From DATCRE01 sp964235605 (lineage in GTDB: Bacteria; Bacteroidota; Bacteroidia; Cytophagales; Cyclobacteriaceae), in the NCBI GenBank assembly GCA_964235605.1, contig CAXSCR010000015.1:10237-74236 (forward strand): a stretch of DNA of 64,000 nt. Direction: 5' to 3'. Positions 34,850 to 42,538 of the stretch are shown here, piece by piece. The notes under the pieces were generated by a model that was not told the DNA's origin, searched no databases, and saw nothing but the letters and a program-made list of their open reading frames with translations. The first letter of the stretch is position 1. Each line of letters opens with the position of its first letter. The position numbers and the translations under genes were made by a program.

Positions 34850-36046
34850 ATGAAAGTTAAATTGAGTAGTAAAAGTAGTAAAAAAAAATCATGGCGTATT
34901 GTAATTGGTGTCATCCTTATACTCTTAATTGCTTTTCGACTTTACTTACCAACCCTAGTTTTAGATTTTGTAAACAAGAAATTAGCTGAAATAAATGGCT
35001 ATTCAGGTCATGTACACGATATTGATTTAAGTCTTATCTTGGGTTCATACAAAATTAAAAACCTCGAATTAAATAAGATCGGTGGAAAGATACCTATACC
35101 CTTCTTTCAAGCCAATGCAATTGATATTTCTGTTGAGTGGAAAGCCCTGTTCAAAGGGGCAATTGTGGCGGAGATTGAAGTTGATAAACCGATTTTAAAT
35201 TTTGTAAAAGGACCCACTGAAGCAACGTCTCAAACCAGTATTGATAAAGATTGGCAAGACGTGGTAGATGACCTTATCCCATTAAAAATAAATCGTTTCG
35301 CCATTAACAATGGTGAAATCCACTATCGCGACTTTCATAGTAAACCGAAATTAGATCTACTTATGGAACAAGTTACAGTTGTTGCTGAGAATCTATCAAA
35401 TGCTAATGATAACACTGAGTTGCTGCCCTCAACAGCTAATGCAACGGCTTTTGTATATGGAGGGAAAGCAACATTTAATATGAAGCTTAACCCTTTAGAA
35501 AAGACACCTACTTTTGATTTAAATGCTGAGCTTAAAGATCTTAATATTGTCAAACTTAATGATTTCTTAAGAGCATATGGAAATTTTGATGTACATGATG
35601 GGAACCTCAGTGTGTATGTTGAAGCTGCTGCAAAAAATAATAAGTTGACAGGATACACGAAACCCATTATAAAGGATTTAAAAGTTGTTAGTTGGAAAGA
35701 GGATAAAGACAATGTTATTAAACTTGCCTGGGAAAGCCTTATCGGACTAGGTGCTTGGATATTTAAGAATCATCCGAAAGACCAATTGGCAACTCAAGTT
35801 ACCTTTGAGGGCAACCTCAATAAACCCGATGTAGATGTGTGGGGTATTATTGGCGAAACGTTACGAAATGCTTTTATTCAAGCACTTTACCCCTCTCTAG
35901 AAAATTCAGTATCAATCAACTCTCCAATTAAAGAGGAAAAGAAGAAAGGTTTTTTAAAGAATGTATTTGACGGCAAACAAGACGCCAAAGGTGACAAAAA
36001 GGAAAAGAAAAACAGGAGAAGACATAAAAAAGATACAAAAGATTAA
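34850..36046 (+). CDS. DUF748/AsmA-like periplasmic protein
   Basis: A 398-residue protein with an N-terminal anchor (RIVIGVILILLIAFRLYLPTLVLDFVNKKLAEI) and a long beta-rich periplasmic region with AsmA/DUF748 features (IDLSLILGSYKIKNLELNKI, IEVDKPILNFVKG, LDLLMEQVTVVAENL). It ends with an unusual Lys-rich tail (about 30 residues, KEEKKKGF...KKEKKNRRRHKKDTKD). The AsmA superfamily includes proposed lipid-bridge proteins in envelope biogenesis. A similar protein is encoded at 38469-40046. Confidence 0.8.
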   Translation: MKVKLSSKSSKKKSWRIVIGVILILLIAFRLYLPTLVLDFVNKKLAEINGYSGHVHDIDLSLILGSYKIKNLELNKIGGKIPIPFFQANAIDISVEWKALFKGAIVAEIEVDKPILNFVKGPTEATSQTSIDKDWQDVVDDLIPLKINRFAINNGEIHYRDFHSKPKLDLLMEQVTVVAENLSNANDNTELLPSTANATAFVYGGKATFNMKLNPLEKTPTFDLNAELKDLNIVKLNDFLRAYGNFDVHDGNLSVYVEAAAKNNKLTGYTKPIIKDLKVVSWKEDKDNVIKLAWESLIGLGAWIFKNHPKDQLATQVTFEGNLNKPDVDVWGIIGETLRNAFIQALYPSLENSVSINSPIKEEKKKGFLKNVFDGKQDAKGDKKEKKNRRRHKKDTKD

Positions 36047-36096
36047 TGATGCCTGCTGTAGAATCGTTTCTACATAACTTCTATCCTTATGAAAAG

Positions 36097-36112
36097 TGGT
36101 ACAGTTATTTTA
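36097..36112 (+). promoter_or_regulatory. TGGTAC promoter-like element of the DUF892 gene
   Basis: TGGTACAGTTATTTTA followed by TAC, 40 bases before the ATG at 36137. Confidence 0.35.
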
Positions 36113-36136
36113 TACCCATTGTAGCAACAAAATTTA

Positions 36137-36775
36137 ATGGTCATGGAAAAAACTAAATCTTCAATATCTGCCAATAAATCACAGGGTTCTGCTCGTATTT
36201 CTACTGCTATATTAGCAAATGATTCTGCACTTCAAGAGTTGTTCGTTGATCAGTTAAAAGATATTTATTGGGCTGAAAAGCACCTTACAAAATCGCTACC
36301 TAAGCTACAAAAAGCTGCCACAAGTGACGAATTAAAAGAAGCTTTGGAAAACCATCTTGCTGTAACAGAAGATCAAGTCACTCAACTTGAGAAAGTCTTT
36401 CAAATATTGGGAAAAAAAGCGCAAGCAAAAAAATGCGAAGCAATGGAAGGCCTTATAAAAGAAGGTGCAACAATTATTGAAGAAACAGAAAAAGGTACTT
36501 TAACAAGAGATGTCGGATTGATTATGGCCGCCCAGAAAGTTGAGCACTATGAAATAGCGACTTATGGTAGTCTTGTTCAACTGGCTAAAACATTAAATCT
36601 ACCAGATATTGCAAGCATTTTACAGGGAATATTGAACGAAGAAAAAGAAGCCGATCAAACACTAACCAATGTAGCTGAAAATAACATTAATGCTAAAGCT
36701 AGTATAGACGAGGAGGATGAGGAGGAAGTTGAAGTAAGTAAAACAAGGCCCGGGAGTGACGAAGAAAATGAATAA
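36137..36775 (+). CDS. Ferritin-like DUF892 (YciE/YciF family) stress protein
   Basis: A 212-residue protein. After a Ser/Ala-rich leader the ferritin-like four-helix domain starts at about residue 30 with LQELFVDQLKDIYWAEKHLTKSLPKLQKAATSDELKEAL, the DUF892 signature. The metal-ligand-like Glu/His pattern is present (ENHLAVTEDQ, AAQKVEHYEIATYG). The C-terminal tail is acidic (DEEDEEEVEV). YciE/F-type proteins are induced by osmotic and stationary-phase stress; function is unresolved. The ATG at 36143 is an alternative start. A terminator follows. Confidence 0.92.
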   Translation: MVMEKTKSSISANKSQGSARISTAILANDSALQELFVDQLKDIYWAEKHLTKSLPKLQKAATSDELKEALENHLAVTEDQVTQLEKVFQILGKKAQAKKCEAMEGLIKEGATIIEETEKGTLTRDVGLIMAAQKVEHYEIATYGSLVQLAKTLNLPDIASILQGILNEEKEADQTLTNVAENNINAKASIDEEDEEEVEVSKTRPGSDEENE

Positions 36776-36792
36776 TGCATAACTAATAATAT

Positions 36793-36828
36793 AAGAAAGT
36801 CAGACTAAAGTCTGACTTTCTTGCTTTA
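36793..36828 (+). terminator. Terminator after the DUF892 gene
   Basis: Near-perfect stem AAGAAAGTCAGAC / GTCTGACTTTCTT with a 4-base loop, followed by a T-rich tail. No clear new promoter lies between it and the iron permease gene. Confidence 0.85.
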
Positions 36829-36848
36829 TAAATTAATAAATAATATCC

Positions 36849-37346
36849 ATGATAAACGCTAGAACAAAAAACCAACTATCAAAGACTAAGTTTAATAACG
36901 TATTTGATTTTATTGCTACTAAAGTTACAAGAGCTTCTGGTAGTCCGGCAGCTTTTATTATTGCTTTTTTGTTAATTATAGTTTGGTTGGCCTCGGGACC
37001 TATTTTTGATTTTTCTGATACATGGCAATTAATTATTAACACTAGTACAACCATCATTACTTTTCTTATGGTCTTTATTATTCAACAGTCGCAAAATAAA
37101 GATACAATGGCGATTCAATTAAAATTAAATGAGCTTATAGCAAGCAATGCTAATGCAAGCAATCGATTAATTGACATTGAAGATTTAACGGATCAAGAAC
37201 TTCAAGTACTAAAGAAATATTATGTTAAGCTTTCTAAAATATCAGCAAAAGAGAGTGATCTACATGTAACGCACTCATTAGATGACGCCAAACAAAACCA
37301 GACCAATAAAAATCGTCTTAAGAAAAAGCAAAAATTGACTGCATAA
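36849..37346 (+). CDS. Low-affinity iron permease family protein
   Basis: A 165-residue protein with two helices (SPAAFIIAFLLIIVWLASGPIFDF and WQLIINTSTTIITFLMVFIIQ) and the family hallmark FLMVFIIQQSQNKDTMAIQLKLNELIA. The N-terminal VFDFIATKVTRASGSP is also typical. Named after fungal Fet4, but bacterial members are small and their iron role is unproven. The C-terminal tail is basic. Confidence 0.88.
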   Translation: MINARTKNQLSKTKFNNVFDFIATKVTRASGSPAAFIIAFLLIIVWLASGPIFDFSDTWQLIINTSTTIITFLMVFIIQQSQNKDTMAIQLKLNELIASNANASNRLIDIEDLTDQELQVLKKYYVKLSKISAKESDLHVTHSLDDAKQNQTNKNRLKKKQKLTA

Positions 37347-37531
37347 CTATTGCGGTCGCTCAAAGTATAAGATCGCACAAAGAATTTCTCCATGTACAAA
37401 AATTATCTGAAGAAAGTGGCAGCGGCTTATCTCGTATAGTGAGAGAAAACGGATTAAATTAAAATTTCAAAGTTGTACTATTTCCCGGTTGGTGTTAAAA
37501 GACGACATCACTGCATAAGGTTTAAATAAGT

Positions 37532-37547
37532 TGGAATAGTTTTTTGA
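37532..37547 (+). promoter_or_regulatory. TGGAA variant promoter-like element of the DUF2383 gene
   Basis: TGGAATAGTTTTTTGA, 45 bases before the ATG at 37577. A weaker match than the TGGCA sites but same spacing and TT. Confidence 0.25.
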
Positions 37548-37576
37548 CTATCTCTATAAATAAATTAGACATAATT

Positions 37577-38056
37577 ATGGAAGCTATAGAAAGCACAACC
37601 GAGGTTCTTAATGACCTCTTAAAAATTAATAACGATCGCATTGAAGGCTATGAAAAAGCATCCAATGAAACAGAGGATTTAGATTTAAAGACTGTATTTA
37701 GAACAATGGCGGATGAAAGTAGAGTTTACGCCAATCGACTTTCTCAATTAATTTCCGAGCATGGTGGCGAGCCTGAAGTAGGAAGCACTACTACCTCTGG
37801 TAAACTATATCGCGTATGGATGGACGTTAAGGCAACTTTTACCGGTAAGGATAGAAAAGCCATTTTAAACGCGTGTGAATTTGGAGAGGATGCAGCCCAA
37901 GCAGCCTATAAAAATGCCATAGCAAACTATGAGTTATCAGGCGTTGCAAGAGAAATAATAACTGAACAGCAAAGTGCGCTGCGTGAATCTCATGACATGA
38001 TTAAAAAGTACCGCGATATGCAAATACTTCATGATAAAAACATAAACAATTTATAA
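37577..38056 (+). CDS. PA2169-type four-helix bundle protein (DUF2383)
   Basis: A 159-residue helical protein. Typical start STTEVLNDLLKINNDRIEGY, then AYANRLSQLISEHGGEPEVGSTTTSGKLYRVWMDVK-like central motif (here VYANRLSQLISEHGGEPE) and LRESHDMIKKYRD near the end. The ferritin-like fold is family knowledge; no enzymatic role is known. The ATG at 37577 matches the family N-terminus, unlike the TTG at 37544. It is followed by its own terminator. Confidence 0.92.
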   Translation: MEAIESTTEVLNDLLKINNDRIEGYEKASNETEDLDLKTVFRTMADESRVYANRLSQLISEHGGEPEVGSTTTSGKLYRVWMDVKATFTGKDRKAILNACEFGEDAAQAAYKNAIANYELSGVAREIITEQQSALRESHDMIKKYRDMQILHDKNINNL

Positions 38057-38076
38057 GTAACAACTCGATGAATTGG

Positions 38077-38104
38077 AAGCCGGTCGTAATGGCCGGCTTT
38101 TTTT
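38077..38104 (+). terminator. Terminator after the DUF2383 gene
   Basis: AAGCCGG..CCGGCTT stem, inner GTC/GGC wobble pairs, then eight T. Confidence 0.92.
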
Positions 38105-38133
38105 AATTTTATCTTATTAACTTAACCACTATT

Positions 38134-38469
38134 ATGAAAATTATCAGCAATACACCCGATTTAAAAACGCTTACAAGTTGCCTTGAATATCTTAAAGGAG
38201 AAGGGTACACTGACGATTTTAGAATAAGTGGATCTGAGTTATTGTCTTCTTCAAATAGAGGAAGATTTCGGCCCGAGCAAGTAAAAATTAACAATTTCTA
38301 TAGATTTGAGGGCCCTTCAAATCCAGACGACAATTCTATTTTATACGCTATAGAAACTGAAGATGGCACAAAAGGTACTTTAATAGATGCTTATGGCGTT
38401 TATTCTGATAGTGAAGTGGGTAGTTTCATTGTAAGTGTTGAGGATATACAAAAGAAAGCAGTAAAATAA
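38134..38469 (+). CDS. Small conserved Bacteroidota protein
   Basis: A 111-residue acidic protein: TLTSCLEYLKGEGYTDDFRI, then PEQVKINNFYRFEGPSNPDD, SILYAIETEDGTKGTLIDAYGVYSD. This pattern is familiar from short Bacteroidota proteins sometimes mislabelled as phosphoribosylpyrophosphate synthetase; no PRPP-binding motif is present, so I do not use that name. The stop overlaps the start of the AsmA-like gene by one base (TAATG). Confidence 0.8.
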   Translation: MKIISNTPDLKTLTSCLEYLKGEGYTDDFRISGSELLSSSNRGRFRPEQVKINNFYRFEGPSNPDDNSILYAIETEDGTKGTLIDAYGVYSDSEVGSFIVSVEDIQKKAVK

Positions 38470-40046
38470 TGAAGAGACGAACCAAAATCACGCTGTCTGT
38501 AATTGTAATTACACTGGCAGTAATAGCGTATTTTGCTGGTCCATCTTTAATATTTTATGTAATTGAAAAACGCATCATTGCAGCTATTGAAAAACTGCGT
38601 GTTGATGGGTTAGAAATCAAATACGACACCTTATATAGCCAAACTGGTAACGTCATTTTTAAAGGCATGCGGATTAAAACAATTACAGAGAAACGTAATT
38701 GTGGTAATGAGGTAATGACCGCTACTATCCCTTTATTAGAAATTGAGGATGTACATATACTCCCTATTTTATTTAATCGTACACTCGAACTTGGGTCGTT
38801 GAAGCTTGATCATCCTGACATTATATTTAACCTTACCGCGAGCCAAAATCCTGACAAAAAGAAAGAAAAGAATAAAGATCTAGAGACACTCCGCATTAAC
38901 AAATTTATAATTAACGCTGCGTCTCTATCTTTTTTAGATAGCGCATCGTGTGACATATCGACAAAGATTGAATTAACCTTAAATGTATCTTCCCTTACCG
39001 CTAAAGATTTACATCTCGACTCTATTAAGTGGAGTTTATCAGATGCAATCGCATCAGCCATCAAAGTGGTTCTTCCAAAAAAGTATTATAATATTAAAAT
39101 TAAAGAAGCTTCATACTCAGCGAGCGAAAAATCCTTAAGCATAGACTCTCTGCACGTAATCCCTGATTTTGATAACGTAGAGTTCGTTCGTAAATCAGTA
39201 TACCAAACCGATAGAATTCATTTAGTAGTACCTTCATTGAAGGCACGGGGAGTTGAACTTGCTTCAAGCAAGCAGAAGTTTTTTCAAGTCAAACATATTA
39301 CTATGGGGTTTTGGGGCGAAGTGTTTAGAGATAAACGTTACCCCTTTAAAGGGAAAGAGAACCTATTACCTAGCGCGTTAATACATAATGCTGCATTACT
39401 TTTTCAAGTTGATACACTAGCGTTAAAAGAGAGCTTTGTATCCTACGAAGAGTTTCCTGAAGGCGGCTCTCAAGCAGGTAAAGTCTTCTTTAATAAGCTT
39501 AAGAGCACAATTTATAATATATCCAACGTATCGAAAAATGACATGGTGATGGAAGCTAGCGCAAACTTTATGGATGCAGGCTTACTGAATGTTAAATTCA
39601 CTTTACCCGAAAATCCTAACAAAGCGTATACTGCTTTAGGTTCGATAACCAATTTTTCAATGCCCAAAATAAATTCCATGTTAACACCTGCAGCGAACGT
39701 AGAAATAACGTCAGGCGTATTAGATGAAATGAAATTCAACTTTGTATATAATGACTTTCGTTCAGACGGCACGCTGGTGCTAAACTATAGAGATTTAAAA
39801 ATCGTCAGTCTGAAAAAAGATAAAAAAGAACAAAACCAGCTTCTAACATTTATATTAACGCTATTTGTTAAAAAAAATATTGACTCACATACATGCATCG
39901 CTAATAAAACAGGAACAATCCTTTTTTATCGTGATAGTCAAAAATCAATTTTTAATTATTGGTGGAAATCAGTTTTAAGCGGAATCAAATCGGTTTACGA
40001 TCTTGATAAAATCTCTGACACATCCGGTCAAAATAAAAAGAGATAG
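38469..40046 (+). CDS. AsmA-like membrane-anchored protein
   Basis: A 525-residue protein with an N-terminal anchor (ITLSVIVITLAVIAYFAGPSLIFYVIE) followed by an AsmA/DUF748-like beta-rich region (VDGLEIKYDTLYSQTGNVIFKG, LELGSLKLDHPDIIFNLTAS). It resembles the 398-residue protein at 34850 in layout and late motif (SGVLDEMKFNFVYNDFRSDGTLVLNYRDLKIV). A Lys-rich end is also shared. A role in envelope lipid handling is inferred by family. Confidence 0.75.
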   Translation: MKRRTKITLSVIVITLAVIAYFAGPSLIFYVIEKRIIAAIEKLRVDGLEIKYDTLYSQTGNVIFKGMRIKTITEKRNCGNEVMTATIPLLEIEDVHILPILFNRTLELGSLKLDHPDIIFNLTASQNPDKKKEKNKDLETLRINKFIINAASLSFLDSASCDISTKIELTLNVSSLTAKDLHLDSIKWSLSDAIASAIKVVLPKKYYNIKIKEASYSASEKSLSIDSLHVIPDFDNVEFVRKSVYQTDRIHLVVPSLKARGVELASSKQKFFQVKHITMGFWGEVFRDKRYPFKGKENLLPSALIHNAALLFQVDTLALKESFVSYEEFPEGGSQAGKVFFNKLKSTIYNISNVSKNDMVMEASANFMDAGLLNVKFTLPENPNKAYTALGSITNFSMPKINSMLTPAANVEITSGVLDEMKFNFVYNDFRSDGTLVLNYRDLKIVSLKKDKKEQNQLLTFILTLFVKKNIDSHTCIANKTGTILFYRDSQKSIFNYWWKSVLSGIKSVYDLDKISDTSGQNKKR

Positions 40047-40098
40047 ATAAGCATACAAGGTATGGCGTACGTACTCGCTGGATACAGCTATTATTTTA

Positions 40099-41229
40099 CT
40101 ATGGCTTCCCTACTTCTTCTACTGGACTGAGCATTTTACGCACTTTACGTGTAAGAGCGAATCGACGTACGTAATTCAATCTAAAGTTTCCGGTGTTGAA
40201 TGACACTTGTCTGTCATCGTTATTTCCTGAGGCTAGTCGCACTCTATCTCTAACATACACTACGCTAAGCGCCCATTTATCAGAGTTATAACCACCGAAA
40301 AAACGCAGAAAGTCATCTGGGCTGAAGCCAGAGATTCGATGCTCGTCATCTTTACTTTTATTCAAACTACTTCCATAGTCAAGGCTAACGGAAGCGGAAG
40401 CAGTTAAGAACAAATGTTTTTTATAAATAACGGTATGCGCATACCCTACATTTGGTCCAAACTCATAAAAATTAATAGCCTGCGTTTGCAATTCGGAAGG
40501 TGGAATACTAACAGTAGAAGGAATTAAACTACTGTCTGCACTTACCCAGCCTGCATACACTTCAAAGCCTAATAGCAAAGTGCCCGCAGATTTTTTCTGC
40601 CACTCATTTTGAAGGAATGACGCCCTATAACTAAACTGTCTATGATTAAAAACGTATTGAGCAGATGTGCCTATTAAATTAATATGCAAATCAGGGCGCA
40701 AGTAGTATCGATCTAATTGAGTGGCGTACCCTTTTGGCGCTAAATAAAAACCTTTATAAAATTGGCCAAAAACATCGAGTACTACTTTTCTTCCATAACT
40801 ATGAAATTGCAAATCGAGATATTTTGTATCTCCACGTCCTCGTTCGGGATTTAAGAATCCAAAACCATAAGCAAGATTCAAGGTGGCCCATTTATAAGTA
40901 GCGCCAACGCCCATGTTTAAGGTGGTGTTCGGTCTATAATTAAGCGTATATTTTTCTGAAGAACTTTTAATTTGTGCATTGGTGAATTTCTTTGATAAAT
41001 AAAACCGTGTGGTTATCAACTTATCATAAGAGACATAATAGGATGTATCATGTTGTACAAGCGGCTTGTTTTGGGCCAGTGTTAAACCAGTAGAACAAAA
41101 GAATGCAACATAGATAAAACACAGCGGTCTCACGGAATATACATTTTGAAATACCCGCGAATATAACTCCAAGAATTTAAACAAATACAGCCTCCGTAGA
41201 TGCCTCACGGAGTTCTTGACGGAACGCAT
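40099..41229 (-). CDS. DUF4421 outer-membrane-like protein
   Basis: Protein with the DUF4421 layout: HDTSYYVSYDKLITTRFYLSKKF, NYRPNTTLNMGVGATYKWATLNLAYGFGF, GRGDTKYLDLQFHSYGRKVVLDVFGQFYKGFYL. Probably a beta-barrel in the outer membrane. The start is uncertain: the ATG at 41229 overlaps the upstream gene by 53 bases, while a GTG at 41133 would give a clean signal peptide (RPLCFIYVAFFCSTGLTLAQ) without overlap. Function is unknown. Confidence 0.82.
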   Translation of the reverse strand: MRSVKNSVRHLRRLYLFKFLELYSRVFQNVYSVRPLCFIYVAFFCSTGLTLAQNKPLVQHDTSYYVSYDKLITTRFYLSKKFTNAQIKSSSEKYTLNYRPNTTLNMGVGATYKWATLNLAYGFGFLNPERGRGDTKYLDLQFHSYGRKVVLDVFGQFYKGFYLAPKGYATQLDRYYLRPDLHINLIGTSAQYVFNHRQFSYRASFLQNEWQKKSAGTLLLGFEVYAGWVSADSSLIPSTVSIPPSELQTQAINFYEFGPNVGYAHTVIYKKHLFLTASASVSLDYGSSLNKSKDDEHRISGFSPDDFLRFFGGYNSDKWALSVVYVRDRVRLASGNNDDRQVSFNTGNFRLNYVRRFALTRKVRKMLSPVEEVGKP

Positions 41230-41623
41230 GATTCAATCCATCGAAGGTTGTTAGATCAAGAATTCTATTTAGTTGTTCTAGCGTTAAAATGATAACAGTC
41301 AAGGTCTGAAGTTCGCTTTTAAAAAGATACTTGCCTTCCTTTCTATCACGTTCCATAACTAAATCTAAAAACTCATCGAGGTGTACGATCCTAATTTGTT
41401 CTTCATTCTGACGCCAATTTGTAGCAAAAACTATTTTAAGAAAATCTGGAATTGTGTTAAAGAGAATATTAGCACTTTGCAATGAAAGTGTCTGACGGAG
41501 GGCTTGCAAAACTGCCGTAACTAAAGGTATGGCATCATCTTCAGTTTCAAGCGAAAGTTCTTTTTTAATCTGGTGAAGAAAATATACCTCATCAGGATCG
41601 ATTAAATGGCCGTTAAATCTCAT
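41177..41623 (-). CDS. DUF2267-like helical protein
   Basis: A 148-residue soluble protein. AIPLVTAVLQALRQTLSLQS, then ANILFNTIPDFLKIVFATNW resembles the DUF2267 repeat (paired helices with a conserved LP..L...Y.GW-like pattern). FLDLVMERD and the second helical part follow. No enzymatic function known; such proteins often sit with stress genes. Overlaps the start region of the DUF4421 gene. Confidence 0.65.
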   Translation of the reverse strand: MRFNGHLIDPDEVYFLHQIKKELSLETEDDAIPLVTAVLQALRQTLSLQSANILFNTIPDFLKIVFATNWRQNEEQIRIVHLDEFLDLVMERDRKEGKYLFKSELQTLTVIILTLEQLNRILDLTTFDGLNHAFRQELREASTEAVFV

Positions 41624-42059
41624 GGGCTAGATTGGTGTTTTCTACGTGTAATTACATTTTTATACCATGTTTCATAACAGACGAAAGGTAGTTTTTAGCC
41701 ATAGATAACCTCGCAGCAAATCATCCAGTCTCATTTGAGCAAATAATTCCACTGTTGCATCCACAAAAATTCAACATTCGAGTGTAAAATGATGGAATAC
41801 TTATTTGATGTAGTTAAACAAACGATGCACAATATGGAAATCCACTAATGAAAATGCTTCCCAAACTGTGACACGAATCCAACAAAAAGCGCACTACCAA
41901 GAATTCTATTAGGACGCCTCTTCATAGCTGTTGATGTGGCATCTAGACAAGGGGTCTCAGGTACCGAAGAAATGGAAAAGTATTTATCAACACAATTGAA
42001 AAGCATCATTGGATGCTTACTGCATTTTAGCGAAGTAAAAACTACTAAACAAAAAAGTT
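41624..42059. other. 436-bp intergenic region, nothing convincing
   Basis: It lies between the divergent DUF2267-like and ArsC-fold genes. Holds one TGGCAT (about 41936) without the TT spacing of the other sites, and no ORF above 20 codons with coding character. Probably only promoters. Confidence 0.5.
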
Positions 42060-42476
42060 ATGAGAAATGATAAATCGATTGTACTAACCCTAATTTATAA
42101 TTCTGATAAAGCCGAAGACGTTAGAATTCGATCATCAGTTGAAGCAATACCGGGAAATGACATTAAAATTATTGATCTTAAGCGTACTTCTATAACCGAA
42201 GATCAAATTGCTACTTTGGCGGATAAATTGAATGTGAACATTGAAGATCTTCTTGATCCTAATTATGACGATCATATTAGTGTGCACAATGAAGGGCTTA
42301 CCATGGCGAGCCGTTCAGAACTATTATCGCTTATGGCACGCGAACCGAAATTAATTTGCGGGCCGATTTTCTTTTCTAAAGACATCGCGTATCGCTATAC
42401 GCCAGGTTTTGATGTGGGCGAGTTCAAAGCATCTGGTAAAGCAGGTATGTCACGTTATACAAGTGTTGAGCTGTAA
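42060..42476 (+). CDS. ArsC/Spx-fold protein lacking the redox cysteine
   Basis: A 138-residue protein with the ArsC-family layout: a first strand (IVLTLIYNSDKAEDVRIRSSVEAIP), KIIDLKRTSITEDQIATLADKLNVNIEDLLDPNY and the closing pattern LLSLMAREPKLICGPIFFS that matches the ArsC MVAHPKLIxRP motif. The N-terminal cysteine (CX5R or CXXC in ArsC/Spx) is replaced by NSDKAED, so reductase chemistry is unlikely. Related Bacteroidota proteins are uncharacterised. Function open; a binding role is possible. Confidence 0.7.
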   Translation: MRNDKSIVLTLIYNSDKAEDVRIRSSVEAIPGNDIKIIDLKRTSITEDQIATLADKLNVNIEDLLDPNYDDHISVHNEGLTMASRSELLSLMAREPKLICGPIFFSKDIAYRYTPGFDVGEFKASGKAGMSRYTSVEL

Positions 42477-42538
42477 TTAAAAAATAGAAATTATATAAGT
42501 TTGCATTTCATGAAGCTTGATTTGCAACCAGTAAAAAA

